NCBI GenBank assembly: GCA_004299545.1 | Contig: SCRB01000839.1 | Coordinates: 1-6,103, forward strand | Direction of reading: 5' to 3' | Length of the DNA stretch: 6,103 nucleotides | Source of the DNA: Rhizobiaceae bacterium | GTDB taxonomy: Bacteria; Pseudomonadota; Alphaproteobacteria; Rhizobiales; Rhizobiaceae | Shown here: positions 1-5,716 of the stretch, in pieces | How the letters are laid out: every line of letters starts with the position of its first letter | How positions within the stretch are numbered: the first letter of the stretch is position 1 | Translations under genes and position numbers: made by a program | Notes under the pieces: model-generated | The model's input: the letters and a program-made list of their open reading frames with translations, nothing else | Databases searched by the model: none | What the model was told of the DNA's origin: nothing

Positions 1-120
1 ACGGTAGTGCCGCAGGACGAATTTACCCTTGTCGCGCAAGATCTCGGCGAAACGTCCAAACCCGGAACGATCCGCCGGGATTCCCGCCTGCGCCGACGAC
101 CTGGACACCATTCTCACCAT
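1..120 (-). CDS. Possible 5' end of a divergent unidentified gene (partial)
   Basis: Reading the minus strand from an ATG at 120-118, 40 codons run without a stop to the window edge. A second in-frame ATG lies at 111-109. The peptide includes RFAEILRDKGKFVLRHYR near the edge, which looks plausibly coding, but I do not recognise a family. A purine-rich AGGAGG (minus strand, about 143-138) lies upstream, but its roughly 17-base gap to the ATG is longer than usual. An in-frame GTG at 138-136 directly overlaps that site and is too close to it. The frame stays open upstream to a TAG at 201-199. One plus-strand frame is also open from position 1 to a TAA at 178-180, so the coding strand is uncertain. 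If real, the gene is divergent from the response regulator and shares its upstream region. Confidence 0.28.
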   Translation of the reverse strand, partial: MVRMVSRSSAQAGIPADRSGFGRFAEILRDKGKFVLRHYR

Positions 121-422
121 TATGCGGGCTCGCCGCACCCTCCTAAATCTTACGTCGGAATAGGTAACTATCCCTCGTAATAACGTTGATCTCATAAACT
201 ATAATGAGCACACACTAAGCCTCTCGATCACGAACAAAAGAACGTGACCCCCTTGAAGGGTGGACTTCAACCTGCGATCTGGTGGTACACCAATTCTGAT
301 ACCCCGCCCTATAATCCGACAATCGGAGATAAAAACAATTGTTGCTTTGAATCAAAGCGAATCAAAACGGAATCCGTGCTATAGTCCGTTGAAGTACTCT
401 TTCTCGGATGAGGTCCTGGGTC
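121..422. other. AT-rich gap upstream of the response regulator
   Basis: No convincing gene is seen here. The stretch is clearly more AT-rich than its surroundings and holds several short dyads: CTCAT/ATGAG (191-208), TCACG/CGTGA (228-247), TTGAAG/CTTCAA (253-270), TGGTG/CACCA (280-292) and CTTTGA/TCAAAG (345-357). Exact TATAAT hexamers occur at 200-205 and 310-315, and a TATAGT at 380-385. None has a good TTGACA-like partner at 16-18 bases, so no promoter is assigned firmly. The region probably contains the response regulator promoter and possibly that of the divergent partial gene. Confidence 0.55.
349..379 (+). promoter_or_regulatory. Candidate response-regulator binding site (GAATC direct repeats)
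   Basis: GAATCAAAGC (349-358) is followed directly by GAATCAAAAC (359-368), a nine-of-ten match in tandem. A third partial copy, GAATCCGTGC, begins at 370. The three GAATC cores are therefore spaced 10 and 11 bases, about one helical turn. OmpR/PhoB-family regulators usually bind as head-to-tail dimers on direct repeats with this spacing, and such a regulator starts 44 bases downstream. The first copy also overlaps a perfect 6-1-6 inverted repeat (CTTTGA-A-TCAAAG, 345-357). A TATAGT at 380-385 could be a -10 box. Autoregulation is an inference only. Confidence 0.35.
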
Positions 423-1151
423 ATGTGCGCAACGGAAGTCCCGCAGTCTCCGCATATCGTCGTCGTCGACGACGATCGTGGCATACGGGACCTGATCCGC
501 GCATGTATCGAACCGGAGGGTTACACGGTCAGCGAAGCCGCCGACGGAGCGGAATTGCAAGCGATCCTGGGGCGGGAGCCCGTCCATCTCATCACCCTGG
601 ACCTGAAACTGAAGAACGAGGACGGTCTCGCCGTCGCACGTGACGTCCGGCGGCAATACGACGTGCCGATCATCATGATCACCGGGAAGGGCGAACCCGT
701 GGACCGCATCGTCGGACTGGAACTCGGCGCGGACGATTACATCGCGAAGCCTTTCCACGTCCGCGAGGTCCTCGCCCGGATCAGGAGCGTCCTGCGCCGG
801 CACGCCGGCCGGGAAAAGGCTGACCGGGAGCCCGCTCAGCTTTACAGGTTCGACGGCTGGGAATTCGATCGCCAGCGCCGCGAGTTGAAAGCGCCCGAAG
901 GAGCCATGCTGAGGCTGACGCAGTCGGAATCGGATCTGCTCGAAGTGTTTCTCGCCAATCCCAACCGGATCCTGACGCGCGATCAGATCATCGGGCTGCA
1001 GAAGGGAGCATCCTGGTTCGGGAACGACCGCCTCATCGACAATCAGGTCAATCGGCTCAAACGGAAAATGGCGAGCGTTCACGACGTCGAGGGCCTGATC
1101 CAGACCGTCCGCAGCACGGGCTACATTTTTACCGCGGCGGTCGGAAGCTAG
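423..1151 (+). CDS. OmpR/PhoB-family two-component response regulator
   Basis: A 242-residue cytoplasmic transcription regulator controlled by phosphorylation. The N-terminal receiver domain (about residues 10-127) has the acidic pair Asp16/Asp17 (VVVDDD), the probable phospho-acceptor Asp60 (TLDLKL), the switch Thr87 (MITGKG) and the conserved Lys109 (AKPF), so it looks fully functional. The C-terminal winged-helix DNA-binding domain (about 140-238) has the LTQSESDLL helix, the recognition helix DNQVNRLKRKM and the closing VRSTGYIF hairpin. Length is normal for the family. I chose the ATG at 423 because TGAGGT lies 8 bases before it. An in-frame ATG at 408 would add five residues but has only a weak site upstream. 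The partner is probably the hybrid kinase downstream on the same strand. The target genes are unknown. The TAG stop codon is part of the CTAG end of the first palindromic element. Confidence 0.93.
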   Translation: MCATEVPQSPHIVVVDDDRGIRDLIRACIEPEGYTVSEAADGAELQAILGREPVHLITLDLKLKNEDGLAVARDVRRQYDVPIIMITGKGEPVDRIVGLELGADDYIAKPFHVREVLARIRSVLRRHAGREKADREPAQLYRFDGWEFDRQRRELKAPEGAMLRLTQSESDLLEVFLANPNRILTRDQIIGLQKGASWFGNDRLIDNQVNRLKRKMASVHDVEGLIQTVRSTGYIFTAAVGS

Positions 1152-1224
1152 TGGTTTGTTTCCAACATTTGCACCCCATTTGTATCAAGCCGAGAGCAAA
1201 TGTTGGAAACACAAAAACCACTAG
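1148..1224. repeat. Palindromic element 1 (CTAGTGG hairpin)
   Basis: A long near-perfect inverted repeat. The left arm (1148-1172, 25 nt) begins CTAGTGGTTTG and ends ACATTTGC. The right arm (1196-1224, 29 nt) is its reverse complement apart from four extra bases in the ACAAAAACC part. The loop is 23 nt (1173-1195). As RNA it would form a strong stem-loop with a small bulge. The left end contains the TAG stop of the response regulator. No T-run follows, so it is not a standard terminator. It resembles a non-coding mobile or palindromic repeat, or its remnant, and could also stabilise the 3' end of the upstream transcript. Confidence 0.85.
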
Positions 1225-1237
1225 CAAGCTTGTAATT

Positions 1238-1316
1238 CTAGTGGAATTTTCAAATTTGACATTCGATTTCGGGGGCGACATGAAGCGGGTATCGAATGTC
1301 AAATTCATTCCACTAG
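1238..1316. repeat. Palindromic element 2 (CTAGTGG hairpin, sister of element 1)
   Basis: A second long inverted repeat of nearly the same design. The left arm (1238-1267, 30 nt) begins CTAGTGGAAT and ends GACATTCGAT. The right arm (1291-1316, 26 nt) is its reverse complement except that four bases in the TTTTCAAA part of the left arm are missing. The loop is again 23 nt (1268-1290). It shares CTAGTGG ends, an inner ACATT(T/C)G stretch and an AAGC in the loop with element 1, but the rest differs. The four extra bases sit on the left arm here and on the right arm in element 1. It is probably a diverged member of the same family. Confidence 0.85.
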
Positions 1317-1366
1317 AGCATGGTCTGGAAAAGCGGACACGGTCTTCTGAAAAGATCATGCTCGAG
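1313..1366. repeat. Palindromic element 3 (rhizobial GAGCATG-type intergenic repeat)
   Basis: CTAGAGCATGGTC (1313-1325) pairs with GATCATGCTCGAG (1354-1366) with one mismatch and one G-T pair. The interior contains TCTGGAAAAGCGG and TCTGAAAAG. The pattern (GAGCATG, GGAAAAG, a GGT..TTC middle, then AAAAGATCATGCTC) matches from memory a repeat that is very common between genes of rhizobia, related to the elements described as Rhizobium intergenic mosaic elements. The family name is from recall and was not checked by search. Its left CTAG is the same CTAG that ends element 2, so the two abut exactly. The inner part of the palindrome has decayed compared with the form I recall. Confidence 0.7.
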
Positions 1367-1403
1367 GGTAAGATCGGGAACGGCTTTGCGTTGAAGTGAC
1401 GTC

Positions 1404-3749
1404 ATGGTTTGCGGGGTCTCTACGATGGGGGCTTTTGGCTATCTGACAGACTTGCTGATACGCCGCGATGGATGGGTCCACCGCAATGTCGGCGAGCAGT
1501 CGACATATGGCTGGGTCGCGCTTCCCCTCGTCCTTACGGCGCTGGCCGTCATCGCCCATTGCGCGATCTTCAAGCTTCCCGAGGCCGGCCACACCTACGC
1601 GACGCTCTATTTCGCAGTGGCGACCTCGGCGCTGCTGGGCGGCTATCGAGCCGCCCTTGTCGCCGCCGCCGCGACGGTCGCCAGCGCGTTCTGGCTGTTC
1701 AATCCGGTGCAAACGATCCCGGACGTGACGGTGCTTGCCATCTTCATCGTGAACTGCCTGCTCGTTACCGGCATCTGCCACGCGATTTCCGTCGTCAATC
1801 TGCGTGCCGCCGAGGCGCAGGCGGAAGCCCATCATGCCCTGCAGCTTCTGAAAAGCGAGCAGCTGTTCCGGCTTTTCATCGAACATGCCCCCGCCGCCCT
1901 GGCCCTGTTCGACAAGAATCTGCGCTGTCTGGCGGCCAGCCGCCAATGGTCGGACAATTACAGTCTGGGCGACAGGGCCCCTGAAAACGGGCGGGATGCC
2001 ACCCATGCCATGCCGGGCGACTGGCTCGAAGCCCAGCGCAAGGCACTCGCGGGCGAGATCAGCAGAAAGGAAGAGGACCTGGTCGTTCTCCCTGACGGGC
2101 GCGAGCAATGGCTGCGCTGGGAGGTTCATCCGTGGCACGATGCGTCGGGCTCGGTGGCGGGCGTGTTCATCTTCAGCGAGAACATAACGGCTCAGAAGCG
2201 CGCGGCCACCGCCCTTGAGGAAAGCGAGCTTCGCCTGCGGGCGATCGTCGAAAGCGTCGAGTACGCCGTCATCGTCACGGACCGCCTCGGGAATATCGAA
2301 TCCCTGAATTCCGCGACGCCCATGCTTTTCGAATACTCCAAGGCCGAATTGATCGGCCGCAACATCGATGTCATCGCCAGGAAGCACCATGCCCAGGGCG
2401 CCCCCAGAGTGCCGAAGGGGGCCATGTCGGAGGGCGACGACGCACCCCCCGCCAATCCGGAGATCGAGGGCATAAGGAAGAACGGCACTCCCTTCCCGAT
2501 CGACTACATGGCAACGGAATGGAACGACGTTCACGGACAGGCTCACCGGACCGTCACTATCTACGACATTTCGGAACGGCAGGCTGTCGATGAAGAACTG
2601 GCCCGCGCCGGCCGCATGGAAGCCGTCGGGCGGCTCGCCGGCGGCATAGCGCATGATTTCGGCAACCTGCTTGCCATCATCATCGGCAATCTCGAACTCG
2701 CGGAGCCTCATATTCCCGAGGCGAAAGCGCGCGTGATGATCCGCAAGGCCCTCGAAGCCGCGGCAAGAGGCGCGGGATTTACGCGCCAGCTATTGACGCT
2801 GGCGAAGAAGCGTCAATCGGAATTCGAGGAGATCGACCTCAACCAGCATGTCTCGGCAATGGCGGTCCTGCTCGAGCATACGCTCGGCAGCAATGTCCAC
2901 CTGCATATCGGTCTGGCATCGGATCTGTGGATCACGCGGGCGGATCCCGTCGAGGTGGACAGCGCAATCATCAACCTGGTCATGAATGCCGGTCACGCCA
3001 TGCCCAATGGCGGCACCATGCATATCGAAACGCGCAACGTCACGCTCGACGCCAAGGGAAAAGGCGCGAGGGCGCGTAAGAAGTCGGGCGACTTCGTGCG
3101 GATCACCGTCCGCGACACCGGCGTCGGGATGACGAAGGAGGTACGGCGGCTCGCCTTCGAACCTTTCTTCACCACGCACGACAAAAGTGTCGGAACCGGC
3201 CTCGGTTTGCCGAGTGTCTATACCTTCGCACAGGCCTGCGGCGGCTTCGTCACTCTGGAGAGCGCCGTCGGCAAGGGAACGATCGTCGAAATCCACCTGC
3301 CGCGTTTTTCGGGCGGCGAGCGGAAGACATGTGCCAAGCCTCCCAAGTTTGTGCGGGTGAGGGGGCATGGAGAAGTCATCCTGGTCGTCGAAGACAACGT
3401 GTCGGTGAGAGAGGTCACGATCGAACGGCTGGAACGCCTCGGCTATGTCACGCGTTCGGCGGGATCGGTCGCGGAAGCCTGCCAGATCCTGCGCGAGGAT
3501 GCGCGTATCGCACTGGTCTTCAGCGATATCGTGCTGACGGGCAGCAAAACCGGCTACGACATCGCGCGCTGGGTCGAACGGAACCGGCCGGAAGTGCGGA
3601 TCCTGCTGACCACCAGCTATGATATCGGCGATAGCTCAAACGAAAAGGCCGCACCCAGCCGCCCCATACGGAAGCTGAGCAAGCCCTATTCCGAGACGAG
3701 GCTGGCCAACGAAATTCGCCGTGCGCTGGACACCGATCCGCTGCGTTGA
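1404..3749 (+). CDS. Membrane-bound hybrid sensor histidine kinase (PAS-PAS-HisKA-HATPase-REC)
   Basis: A 781-residue inner-membrane sensor kinase. Residues about 35-133 form four hydrophobic segments with LLGGYRAALVAAAATVA and WLFNP, resembling the KdpD-type DUF4118 membrane module. A short helical linker leads to PAS domain 1 (about 150-268) and PAS domain 2 (about 272-395). The HisKA domain carries the phospho-acceptor His417 in GGIAHDFGN; Gly420 replaces the usual Asn of HDFNN. The ATPase domain has Asn528 (NLVMNAGHAM), DTGVGM (571-576), FEPFFTT (585-591) and GTGLGL (597-602). A C-terminal receiver (about 656-778) has Glu663/Asp664, probable phospho-acceptor Asp708 (FSDIVL) and Lys760 (SKPYS). 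The start ATG at 1404 has GAAG 7 bases upstream; an in-frame ATG at 1425 is possible. It follows the regulator after 252 bases of repeats. The signal sensed is unknown. No Hpt domain is visible here. Confidence 0.93.
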   Translation: MVCGVSTMGAFGYLTDLLIRRDGWVHRNVGEQSTYGWVALPLVLTALAVIAHCAIFKLPEAGHTYATLYFAVATSALLGGYRAALVAAAATVASAFWLFNPVQTIPDVTVLAIFIVNCLLVTGICHAISVVNLRAAEAQAEAHHALQLLKSEQLFRLFIEHAPAALALFDKNLRCLAASRQWSDNYSLGDRAPENGRDATHAMPGDWLEAQRKALAGEISRKEEDLVVLPDGREQWLRWEVHPWHDASGSVAGVFIFSENITAQKRAATALEESELRLRAIVESVEYAVIVTDRLGNIESLNSATPMLFEYSKAELIGRNIDVIARKHHAQGAPRVPKGAMSEGDDAPPANPEIEGIRKNGTPFPIDYMATEWNDVHGQAHRTVTIYDISERQAVDEELARAGRMEAVGRLAGGIAHDFGNLLAIIIGNLELAEPHIPEAKARVMIRKALEAAARGAGFTRQLLTLAKKRQSEFEEIDLNQHVSAMAVLLEHTLGSNVHLHIGLASDLWITRADPVEVDSAIINLVMNAGHAMPNGGTMHIETRNVTLDAKGKGARARKKSGDFVRITVRDTGVGMTKEVRRLAFEPFFTTHDKSVGTGLGLPSVYTFAQACGGFVTLESAVGKGTIVEIHLPRFSGGERKTCAKPPKFVRVRGHGEVILVVEDNVSVREVTIERLERLGYVTRSAGSVAEACQILREDARIALVFSDIVLTGSKTGYDIARWVERNRPEVRILLTTSYDIGDSSNEKAAPSRPIRKLSKPYSETRLANEIRRALDTDPLR

Positions 3750-3790
3750 CGCTTCCTGTCACGGGGTTCGACGCTTGACCTTGTAGCATC

Positions 3791-3838
3791 GCCCCTCATC
3801 GCCCTGCCGGGCACTTCTCCCCGTAAACCGGGGAGAAG
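3791..3838 (-). repeat. REP-like hairpin element, copy A
   Basis: The hairpin CTTCTCCCCG (3814-3823) / CGGGGAGAAG (3829-3838) has a perfect 10-bp stem and a 5-nt loop. It is preceded by GCCCCTCATC GCCCTGCCGG GCA (3791-3813). Read on the minus strand this is the hairpin followed by TGCCCGGCAGGGCGATGAGGGGC. From memory, this layout is a frequent intergenic repeat in Rhizobium, Agrobacterium and Mesorhizobium relatives. It is not followed by a T-run, so a role as intrinsic terminator of the kinase gene is possible but not supported. Confidence 0.7.
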
Positions 3839-3857
3839 AACGCCTTCATCGGCGGTT

Positions 3858-3871
3858 TTGCCAATTGGCAA
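3858..3871. promoter_or_regulatory. Perfect 14-bp palindrome TTGCCAATTGGCAA
   Basis: This site is identical to its own reverse complement and lies between the two REP-like copies. It has the form of an operator for a homodimeric repressor, but no regulator of that type is encoded in the window, and it is 272 bases before the sugar operon start. A perfect 14-bp palindrome somewhere in 6 kb is not very unlikely by chance, so this is a weak call. Confidence 0.25.
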
Positions 3872-3907
3872 TGTGACCGGACGGTCGGCGCCATTGCGGC
3901 CATCGGT

Positions 3908-3967
3908 CTTCTCCCCGTTTTACGGGGAGAAGGTGCCGCCCTTCGACATGCTCAGCAGGCGGATGAT
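3908..3967 (+). repeat. REP-like hairpin element, copy B (interrupted)
   Basis: CTTCTCCCCGT (3908-3918) / ACGGGGAGAAG (3922-3932) forms a perfect 11-bp stem with a 3-nt loop. It is followed by GTGCC and then, after about 17 extra bases (about 3938-3954), by GCAGGCGGATGATG. Copy A on the opposite strand has the hairpin, TGCCC, GGCAGG and GATGAGG in direct succession, so copy B appears to carry an insertion. The inserted CCCTTCGACATGCTCAG resembles another common repeat core (CTGAGC.TGTCGAAGGG on the other strand), suggesting a mosaic. Copies A and B are inverted relative to each other, with 69 bases between their hairpins. Confidence 0.65.
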
Positions 3968-4143
3968 GCGCAGCACAGAAAAGTCAGTCATGTGGCCTGC
4001 CTTTCCCCTCCATCCTTCTTAGGTGGTAGCCGCCCTACCGATCGGGGGATGCCCTTTTTGGTCTCGTTCCATGGCTGCCGAAAGCCGCTACTGGAGTGGG
4101 AACAGCAAGACAGACCAGATTTGAGGGCGGGGAAAGATCGACC
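3968..4143 (+). other. Leader region of the sugar-nucleotide operon
   Basis: With the repeats just upstream this completes a 394-base gap after the kinase. No gene is supported. It must hold the operon's promoter unless transcription continues from the kinase, but no clear -35/-10 pair is visible. Weak dyads are present: GGTAG/CTACC (4025-4039) and a nested structure with GTTCC (4066-4070) pairing GGAAC (4099-4103) around GGCT/AGCC. A purine-rich GGCGGGGAAAG at about 4126-4136 serves as the ribosome binding site for the gene at 4144. Confidence 0.5.
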
Positions 4144-4686
4144 ATGCCAATCAGTTCAAGCGTCATTCCCGATGATGTCGTCATCACCTATCCGGAGCTG
4201 GTCAACATCTATGGCTGCCGCATCGGCAGCGGAACGAGGATCGGCCCCTTCGTCGAGATCCAGAAGAACAGCAGCATCGGCGAACGCTGCAAGATCTCCT
4301 CGCATTCCTTCATCTGCGAGGGCGTGACGATCGAGGACGAGGTGATGGTGGCGCATGGCGTCATGTTCACCAACGGGCTTTTTCCGCGCGCCACCAATGC
4401 CGACGGCTCTCTCCAGCGCGATGGCGACTGGGAGTGCACGCCGACACTGGTCAAGCGCGGCGCGGCGCTCGGGTCGAACTCCACCATCGTCTGCGGCGTC
4501 ACCATAGGCGAAAACGCGCTTGTCGGTGCTGGCGCGGTGGTGACGCGGGACGTGCCCGACAACGCGATCGTCGCCGGGGTGCCTGCCCGCGTCATCGGCG
4601 ATGTCCGATCCGGGCCGCCTTCCGAACCGCATCCCAACAGGCTGCGCAACAGGGTTTCCGAACAGCCATCCACCGGAGCGAACTGA
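4144..4686 (+). CDS. Hexapeptide-repeat N-acetyltransferase (WbpD/WlbB-like)
   Basis: A 180-residue cytoplasmic acyltransferase of the left-handed beta-helix family. Hexapeptide repeats run through about residues 22-70 ([24 protein letters not shown]) and 100-152, where [20 protein letters not shown] is followed by [27 protein letters not shown], the usual end of the fold. The middle part [13 protein letters not shown] (74-85) matches the loop of WbpD/WlbB enzymes, which acetylate the 3-amino group of UDP-2-acetamido-3-amino-2,3-dideoxyglucuronate with acetyl-CoA. The exact substrate here is inferred from neighbours. The ATG at 4144 is preferred over an upstream in-frame GTG at 4096 because GGGGAAAG lies just before it and homologous sequence starts there. 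The last 25 or so residues are a Pro/Arg-rich tail. The next gene begins one base after the stop. Confidence 0.87.
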   Translation: MPISSSVIPDDVVITYPELVNIYGCRIGSGTRIGPFVEIQKNSSIGERCKISSHSFICEGVTIEDEVMVAHGVMFTNGLFPRATNADGSLQRDGDWECTPTLVKRGAALGSNSTIVCGVTIGENALVGAGAVVTRDVPDNAIVAGVPARVIGDVRSGPPSEPHPNRLRNRVSEQPSTGAN

Positions 4687-4687
4687 C

Positions 4688-5716
4688 ATGCCCGGCATCG
4701 GAATCATCGGCTATGGCTATTGGGGCCCCAATATCGCCCGGGCAGTCACGGAAGTCGATGCGCTGGCCCTGCGCGCCATCGCGGATCCTTCGATCCCGGC
4801 CCTCGAACGGGCGGGACGGCGTCATCCGTCCGTCCATCTCGAAACCGACTGGCGTGAGCTGATCGCCGATCCATCGGTCGATGCGGTCGCCATCGCAACG
4901 CCGGTCAGCACCCATTTCGACATAGCACTTGCCGCGCTGAAGGCGGGGAAGCACGTGCTGGTCGAGAAACCGATGACCGACAGCGTCTTCAAGGCCGAAT
5001 TGCTGGTGGAGGAAGCGGCGCGCCGCGCGCTCGTGCTGATGGTCGACCACACCTTCATCTATACCGGCGCGGTGCGTGCCATTCGCGATCTGATCGACAA
5101 CGGCAGGCTCGGCGACATCTATTATTACGATTCGACCCGCGTGAATCTTGGCCTCTTCCAGAGGGACGTCAACGTCATCTGGGATCTTGCCGTGCACGAC
5201 TTCGCCATTCTCGATTTTCTCGTCAGGTCGAAGCCGCTCGCTATCTCGGCGAGCGCCGCGGCGTTCCTGCCCAACAGCCCCGAGAACCTGGCCCATCTGT
5301 CTATCTATTTCGACAACGGGACCATGGCGCATCTCAACGTCAACTGGATGGCCCCGGTCAAGGTCAGGCAGGCGCTGATCGGCGGCAGCCAGCGCATGGT
5401 CATCTATGACGACATGCAAACCAGCGAGAAGGTGAAGATCTACGATCGCGGCGTCGATCCGGCCGCCGGCGCGAAAACCCTGCGCGAGCAACTCGTTTTC
5501 TATCGCATGGGCGAAATGCGGGCGCCGGCGCTCTCGCCCAAGGAGGCGCTCGTCACCGAAATCGAGCAGTTCGTCCACTCGATCGAAAGCGGCGAGCGGC
5601 CGCCCTCGGACGGTGAGAGCGGCCTGCGCGTGGTCGAGATGCTGGCCGCCGCCTCGCGTTCGACGGTTCTGCGCGGCCAGCCGATCGAGCTCGGTAACCT
5701 GAGGAACGCATCATGA
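4688..5716 (+). CDS. Gfo/Idh/MocA-family sugar-nucleotide oxidoreductase
   Basis: A 342-residue NAD(P)-dependent dehydrogenase. The N-terminal Rossmann fold has the dinucleotide motif GYGYWG (8-13), TPVSTHFDIA (71-80) and the family signature EKP (93-95) with probable catalytic Lys94. The C-terminal alpha/beta domain has WDLAVHD (165-171), whose Asp166 and His170 match the family's substrate-binding or catalytic positions. In context it probably oxidises C3 of a UDP-HexNAc sugar to a 3-keto compound for the following aminotransferase, as WbpB/WlbA or GnnA do. Its GYWGPN start is unlike the WlbA sequences I recall, so it may be a separate subgroup. Start: ATG 4688, with GGAG (4675-4678) nine bases upstream. 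It lies one base after the previous stop and overlaps the next gene by four bases (ATGA), indicating translational coupling in one operon. Confidence 0.9.
   Translation: MPGIGIIGYGYWGPNIARAVTEVDALALRAIADPSIPALERAGRRHPSVHLETDWRELIADPSVDAVAIATPVSTHFDIALAALKAGKHVLVEKPMTDSVFKAELLVEEAARRALVLMVDHTFIYTGAVRAIRDLIDNGRLGDIYYYDSTRVNLGLFQRDVNVIWDLAVHDFAILDFLVRSKPLAISASAAAFLPNSPENLAHLSIYFDNGTMAHLNVNWMAPVKVRQALIGGSQRMVIYDDMQTSEKVKIYDRGVDPAAGAKTLREQLVFYRMGEMRAPALSPKEALVTEIEQFVHSIESGERPPSDGESGLRVVEMLAAASRSTVLRGQPIELGNLRNAS

Noticed and set aside
200..315. Exact TATAAT hexamers at 200-205 and 310-315 as promoters
   Set aside because: Neither has a recognisable -35 hexamer at 16-18 bases, and such hexamers are expected by chance in AT-rich DNA.
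309..1082. Minus-strand frame of 257 codons
   Set aside because: Antisense shadow of the response regulator, whose receiver and winged-helix motifs are clear on the plus strand.
1148..1366. CRISPR array or tRNA in the repeat-rich gap
   Set aside because: There are no evenly spaced direct repeats with unique spacers, and the hairpins do not fold into a tRNA cloverleaf.
1151..1399. Plus-strand frame of 82 codons between regulator and kinase
   Set aside because: It consists mostly of the arms and loops of the palindromic elements and begins inside the regulator's stop codon; no ribosome binding site and no protein-like pattern.
1356..2711. Long open frame of 451 codons on the minus strand
   Set aside because: It lies opposite the histidine kinase gene, whose domains are unmistakable. 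The minus-strand product shows no recognisable domain, and long antisense frames are common in GC-rich genes.
3814..3932. REP-like hairpins as intrinsic terminators of the kinase gene
   Set aside because: The stems are strong but no T-run follows either one; they fit a dispersed repeat better.
4071..4124. Possible 17-codon leader ORF (ATG at 4071, TGA at 4122) before the sugar operon
   Set aside because: No ribosome binding site upstream, no run of regulatory codons and no attenuator-like terminator after it.
3992..4327. Plus-strand frame of 111 codons before and into the acetyltransferase
   Set aside because: Its second half is the acetyltransferase gene in another frame, with low-complexity Ser/Arg/Ala content; no good ribosome binding site.
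4592..5578. Minus-strand frame of 328 codons
   Set aside because: Antisense shadow of the Gfo/Idh/MocA oxidoreductase gene; no domain pattern of its own.
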